A stretch of 64,000 bases of DNA from Poecilobothrus nobilitatus (taxonomy: Eukaryota; Arthropoda; Insecta; Diptera; Dolichopodidae), in assembly GCA_947095535.1 (NCBI GenBank), contig OX352773.1, forward strand, positions 271,676,515 to 271,740,514, given 5' to 3'. The position numbers were made by a program, and so were the translations under genes. Of the stretch, positions 59,215 through 64,000 are shown piece after piece (positions within the stretch are counted from its first letter, which is position 1; each line of letters starts with the position of its first letter). The notes beneath the pieces were generated by a model, which was not told where the DNA came from, ran no database searches, and saw only the letters and a list, made by a program, of their open reading frames with translations.

Positions 59215-59720
59215 TTATTTAAATTGAGCTTTCGATTACGTTGATTATGATATTGTGTTGTAGAAACTTAATCTTTTAAACTTCAATGAACAACTACTCT
59301 TATATTGTAAATCGTATTTAACCGATAAAAGACAGAATGTACGTATATGGAAAACTATAAGCAGTGAAACAGTAACTAGAAAAGGTATACCCGTTCACAA
59401 GAGTCCATTTTAGAATCCGATTTGTTTAAAATTAGCGTTTTTAAATCTTAAAAGTTATATTCAATTCTATACTGATGACACAGTTATTAAGTATTTATTT
59501 AACCGCTAGAAAGAAGTAAGAGATACTACTGATCATGATTTAAATATAATAAATAATTGGTTTACATAACACCGTCTCTATTTAACACGGAGAAAACAAA
59601 AATAATTTTTTAGAAAATAAAATATTTTGCAATAATGATGCAATTTTTTGCAACAATAAGATCGAACTTGTAAATAAATTTAATTATCTAGGATTAGTTA
59701 TAGGCTGATTAGTTTTATTA
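59215..59720 (+). pseudogene. LINE reverse transcriptase remnant
   Basis: Plus strand in shifting frames. An AFDYVDYDILL-like start (about 59228) is followed by LLLYCKSYLTDRKQ-like sequence (finger/palm of non-LTR RT: L..YL..R.Q.V). Next is TRKGIP, where the family has a GVPQG box, then IQFYTDDTV (about 59461-59486). This last is the catalytic box with YTDD in place of the usual YADD. A DLNIINNWF helix and a LVNKFNYLGL segment (kYLG pattern) follow. Order and spacing fit Jockey/CR1-type LINE RT. Stops and frameshifts throughout; no ends seen. Confidence 0.72.
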
Positions 59721-60340
59721 AGCTAGGTCATCACTTCTTTTTTTACGAAATCATATCTTATTTTTAAAAAATTATATTTGTATTAAATAAAGGAAAAAGA
59801 AAAAAAGTACAATAAAAAACACAAATAACCATACATAATAGGAGGACAAACAGGCAATTCATACAAACGAACAACCAGAAATAATTGGACGAATTGTGTA
59901 TGTTAGGCTTAACAATTATCTTGCCAACAAATAAAAAATTACAATTAATAACAATTATCTTCCCAATAAATAAAAGTTTTTTTCAGTCGATTCTTCCAAC
60001 AAGCTTTTCTATAAAAGGTTCTTCTTGAAGGAACTAAATGGTATATCATTGAATTGAAAAAGTGGATGATTTTCTTCTTTTTTGTAAAGGAGCCATCAAG
60101 TTGAGGTCAAAGTAAAAGTAAAATCTGCAAAACTAATAAATTGTAAAGTAAAAGTGAGTTAAGATTTTTGAATTATAAGAAGTACACAAAATTGTCATCT
60201 GTAAAACGGATAAATTGTAAATCATAATAGACTATAAATAATTATAAAATTCTAACAATGCGAACCAAAAGTTTAAACATTTATTAAATAATTTAAAACC
60301 TACATACATAAGTACACTATAATTGGTGTAACTAAAAACA
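59721..60340. other. AT-rich DNA, nothing recognised
   Basis: Two copies of ACAATTATCTT.CCAA.AAATAAA at 59911 and 59950 are the only structure seen. Confidence 0.45.
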
Positions 60341-60345
60341 CATTG

Positions 60346-60432
60346 AAATATAAGGAACCCTATGTTGTTAAAATGGTTTTATGTAATTATAGATACGTAA
60401 TAAAAGATATTGATGGATTGGATTTCAATTAA
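60346..60432 (+). pseudogene. Ty3/gypsy integrase C-terminal fragment
   Basis: About 28 codons read KYKEPYVVKMVL and then NYRYVIKDIDG before a stop. This matches the GPY/F-type module at the C-terminus of gypsy integrases (pattern .GPY.V..VL.NDRYVV.DI.G). The usual glycine is replaced by glutamate. Flanking sequence shows no other pol pieces. A short hit by eye, so moderate confidence. Confidence 0.5.
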
Positions 60433-61879
60433 ATCAAAAACATTTCGTAGATATATTGGATATTTCTCGAATAAAAAGTTACGTAAAATATAATTATTTA
60501 GAAGTTCACATAATTATTTATAAACTACTATTATACAAAATGTAAAAATATGAATGTTATTTCAAATTACATTTTTCATTTCAAAGTTACTTGTATTTAA
60601 AGTTTTACTGAATTATTACTTTTTTACAAACTTTTTAAATCACAGCATTGATTCAATTCTGTAGGAAATCTGATCTTGATTTTAAATTCCTTTTTGTTTT
60701 AGAACAGTTCATTTCTGCTAAAAAAAACTTAATAAAATTTTTCCAACCATTTCGAAAAAAAAAAAATATGAATTTTTAGAACACAAAAAAAAAATTAGAA
60801 AGAAACTCAATTTGACTTTGTCCTCTAATCCATTTTTTTTGTGTTGCTCCTTGTCCTTTTTTTTTTGATGGCTGTATATTTATTTTAATTTTTTAGAGAA
60901 ACGCTCAAGTAGAAGTTCATGAAAATCTAACGAGCCTTTGCACTACTTTTTAAAGAAAAACCGCTTTTTCTCGATAACAAAAAATAACTGAAAATAAAAC
61001 TGTTAAAACAATTCTATGGTAAAAAAAATTGTAAATTTGTTGTTGACTTTGTAAGAGTCAAGATGAATACTGTATTGTAGTTTATAAAATAAAAAATTAT
61101 AAGAAAAAAATACTCTGACATTCATCTGTCGACGATGACTGTGATAGTAATGACGAATTTAATTTAATTTAGCCGAATATCAAAAACAAAAGAGACAAAG
61201 TTACATGTACAGAAACACGAGGTTTCTATTATGAAAATATGCTTATAAAAAATCAGAATTCTTGTAATTGTTCTGATAAAAATTCGTGGTTTTTATTTCA
61301 AAACAAAGTAGTGATTTTCTTCACTTTTGTTTACTTTTATAGTATAAAAAGCAAAATTTTGATTTAAGAATTTGTTTCTGTATTTTCTTTTCTTATTTAT
61401 GGACCTTGTTACTATAATTGTAAAAAACTGGATCTTAAAAAGGAATACTTACATGTATATAGTAAAAAGAAATGGAAATAACTTTGGAAAAAAAATATAT
61501 TATTTTTTATGGAGCTATAATAACAAAATCCAGATTTTTTGAATGTTATTTTTTTTATAAACAGAAGTTTGAAAATTAATTTTGTTTCTTAAAACAATGT
61601 AATAGGCTAAATAAAATGTTCAAGACTTTTTATTAAAAACTAGTGTCGCTCAGTACTCGAAATTTCATCAAATGTAACCAAACACTCAACATTTGAACGG
61701 AAGGTGGAGTCCTCCAAGGATTAAAAATCCTTAAAAAGGAGAAATTTGAAGTGAAAAGAGTATACTAAAAATAAATTTGTTTTTCATTATACTAAGTGCA
61801 TAAAAAATATCTATTGCAACAAATTTTTGTAAAAAATATTTTTCATAAATACGCTAATATTATTAATTAAATGTCCTGG
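60433..61879. other. AT-rich DNA, nothing recognised
   Basis: About 1.4 kb of AT-rich sequence with T and A runs. No coding pattern or named repeat. Confidence 0.45.
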
Positions 61880-62110
61880 TACTCTGAAATGTGGAAACAA
61901 ACACTGACAAATGTACGAACTCTAGTGGCTGTAACGTATAAATGACCATGACTGAGAAGAATACCTACTTTATTAAAGGTTTGCCTTGAGATTTATTAAT
62001 AGTAATGGTAAAAACTGGTAAGACACTGAATTCGTCGAGTAGTGAATTGTAACAATGTACTGGACTAAGTTAAATTAATTCTGATGGCAATTAAAATACG
62101 TTGTTCAATA
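61880..62110 (-). pseudogene. Helitron-type helicase C-terminal remnant
   Basis: The minus strand reads LPVFTITINKSQG (about 61981-62020), the hallmark late-helicase motif (aFAMTINKSQGQT) of Helitron Rep/Hel and related Pif1-family helicases. Directly after, in a second frame, comes KVGILLSHGHLYVTATRVRTF (about 61900-61965), matching the last motif (VGIYL....HGQLYVA.SRV). Just upstream a RINLT segment sits where the family has an IPRI.L segment. At least one frameshift lies at the G/Q after KSQG. Only the last third of the helicase is visible; the upstream open frame to 62295 is not clearly homologous. A host Pif1 pseudogene is less likely given the context but not excluded. Confidence 0.65.
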
Positions 62111-62317
62111 TAATTTTGCATTGTAATAGAAGGTGTAGCATGTGAAATAACTGTTATTGTTTGGTAATGTCTATTTTCATTCGTACCAATACCACGTAAT
62201 AATTTGTCTATTAAATTTAAAACTAAAAGTGGTATACATAATATTATAAAGTAGACAAAAGACTCTTTAGCTCTACAAATTAAATTTTTGCACAATAATT
62301 TTTTAATAAAGGTTGTG

Positions 62318-62349
62318 GTCTGTTTTTTTTAGCGCTAAAAAAAACAGAC
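62318..62349. repeat. Perfect 32-bp palindrome
   Basis: GTCTG, eight T, AGCGCT, eight A, CAGAC: fully self-complementary with no spacer. A partial repeat of the inner part (TTTAGTTTTTAGCGC) follows at 62356-62370. Confidence 0.95.
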
Positions 62350-62370
62350 TAAAAGTTTAGTTTTTAGCGC

Positions 62371-63659
62371 ATTTTTTCGTTTTTGCAATAAATCTTTTAA
62401 TGCAACGCCAGTATAATATATATGTATTACACTGATAAATTTAATTATTACAAATTAATTTCGACAAATATTAATTTCGTTATCATTTTATTTTAATGTC
62501 TTTTCATCTTACTATTTTCCTTAGGTCACTACACTTACTTATTTATAATTTTACAACTGTTAAATGTTAAAAATAAAAAATTAATTGTTGTATTCATAGA
62601 AATACGACTAAAAAACAGTTAATAAGAAGTTCATATCTAATTATGTACATACATAATATATTTTTTGCCTATACTGGCCTAACTATATGACGTATAACTA
62701 TATCACGTAAGAAATAAGAATTTTTAACGCTGTTTTTCTGAACGCTGAAAAGAATATTCAAAAACAAACATAAAACCAGATAAAACTGTTCTAATGATTT
62801 TTAGATGTTGTAATTATAAATTGTCACCTTGAAAGTGCACAAAGAAAAAATTACGTATCACGACGCAAGTCTCTAATCGACACATAATACGTATAATGTG
62901 TATAATGTATGTATGTATGTATATATGTATCTATGTACATATGTATGTATGTACCTATATATGTATGTATTTTCAAAAAGTAAATTTTAATATATTTTTA
63001 GCAAATTTCTGAAAAATTTACTTATTAGTTTTAGAAAACTCCTACACCTTTTAGAAAACTTCTAGAGAGATATCATAAACTAAGTAGCAAATTTGTGTTT
63101 CTTTGTAATTCACAATTTTATTCGTACAAAAATAGTCAAAACTCCAGGCTATATTAGCACTACAAAAATGTGCGACTTTAAAAACTCTTAGTTTTACATA
63201 CTGTCTTAACTTTTTTTCAAAATAGCTCTAGTAAAACTTTAGTTATCACTTTAGTTCTTCAATATTTAATATCTAATTATCCATATATGTAATACGTTGT
63301 AATACATACGCATACCTAAACCTACATATAAACATATTAATTCAATCAAAAATTACTCCACTATTATTAAAACAAAGATGCATGAATTATTATTATTTAT
63401 ATGTATTTAGAATAAATTTATTTATCAAACATACAAGCTGTAAAAAAATAAAAAAATTTGACGCTTTTTTTTAAATATTCAAAAGTAACCAATTTCTATT
63501 GAACTTTAATTTTTATTCTATGACACAAGTTTGTGTGTATCAAAAATAATTAGATATAGTCATAGAGAAAGAAATAAATACAATATAGCAAAATAAAAGT
63601 TTAACCGACTCAGACCATTCAGATAATAAAAAGAAATAAAAAAAAAAAGATTTGTTTCT
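62371..63659. other. AT-rich DNA with TATG/TATA microsatellite
   Basis: (TATG)n-like run at about 62896-62972. No gene recognised. Confidence 0.5.
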
Positions 63660-64000
63660 TTACAATTCAATTTCTGAGGAAACTCACTAATTCCAAAAGG
63701 TCTTTCTTGCCTCAAAATTTCAAATCCCTATCTAAAAGCGTGCCGGAGTTACGAAGGTAGAAAAATCATGCAAAATTTGGTTTTCACATAATGGTAAATT
63801 TAAAATCCTGTCGAATAGTGTTTTCAGATTGAAAACATGTTAAGCAGAACATGAGATATATACCTATTTAAAAATAGGGCTTTTTCAAAGTTCGAGGGCC
63901 TGTAACTCCCTAATAAATGGAGCTTCATGAAAAACTTGTTCTACTACATTAATTTTTTTAAAAGAGCTACCTATGGTTAAAAAATTTTTTCTCTATCTTT
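63660..64000 (+). repeat. Family C repeat, cut by the window edge
   Basis: TTTCTGAGGAAACTCACTAATTCC, CTTTCTTGCCTCAAAATTTC, AAGCGTGCCGGAGTTACGA, CATGCAAAATTTGG, GTTTTCAGATTGAAA, AGCAGAACATGAGATATA, AAAATAGGGCTTTTTCAAAG and GGCCTGTAACTCCCTAA in the usual family C order. Lacks about 60 bp between AAATTTAAA and CCTGTCGAAT relative to 56350-56440. Confidence 0.75.

Noticed and set aside
1..64000. CRISPR arrays, operons, ribosome binding sites, bacterial terminators
   Set aside because: The sequence is eukaryotic in character; the spaced repeats found are transposon-derived tandem arrays without unique spacers.

Overview
This window looks like a gene-poor, strongly AT-rich stretch of an insect genome, most likely a brachyceran fly. 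The main clue is several families of short non-autonomous elements with the layout known from dipteran INE-1/DINE-1 ('mini-me', Helentron-associated) elements. They show subterminal inverted repeats, a GTCC/GGAC microsatellite, a conserved spacer, a short TA run, and a terminal stem-loop of the TATACCC...GGGTATA type. TATG/TACA microsatellites, as common in flies, are scattered throughout. I find no intact protein-coding host gene. Every protein-like stretch I recognise is a broken transposable-element gene. All family names (A to F) are labels made for this window.

Layout. 1-81: 3' tip of a family B DINE-like element. 741-2733: family A DINE-like element carrying about 12 tandem 147-bp units. 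5715-6655: dead Penelope-like element (RT plus GIY-YIG region). 7153-8241: second family A element (minus). 11831-12260: Helitron 3' end (minus). 12470-13257: family D DINE-like element (minus). 15020-18240: decayed LINE (minus), split by a third family A element at 16228-17930. 19045-19701: a tRNA-like head and a tRNA-derived SINE with an 11-bp target-site duplication. 21903-21972: near-perfect 70-nt hairpin. 22698-25240: Helitron 3' end running straight into a broken, internally deleted Ty3/gypsy gag-pol (minus). 26114-35165: family B elements, one nested inside a family C repeat, plus family C and E copies and a truncated SINE. 36346-36465: GC-rich island. 37210-37800: LINE RT remnant. 39866-43337: two family B elements tail to tail, forming a large inverted repeat. 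44275-45240: family C with a SINE inserted. 45553-48863: candidate Helitron with tandem units of about 847 bp. Its 3' end lies 15 bp from a second Helitron 3' end in the opposite orientation. 51470-56943: family C and B elements and a SINE. 57672-59170: three different short tandem arrays. 59215-62350: remnants of a LINE RT, a gypsy integrase tail and a Helitron-type helicase, then a perfect 32-bp palindrome. 63660-64000: family C again.

How the parts relate: this is a nested transposon graveyard. The insertion order can be read at several places. A family A element sits inside the LINE, a family B element sits inside family C, and a SINE sits inside family C. The window has both Helitron termini and a decayed Helitron-like helicase, but I cannot show that they belong to one family. 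Long stretches between these features are plain AT-rich DNA in which I see nothing.
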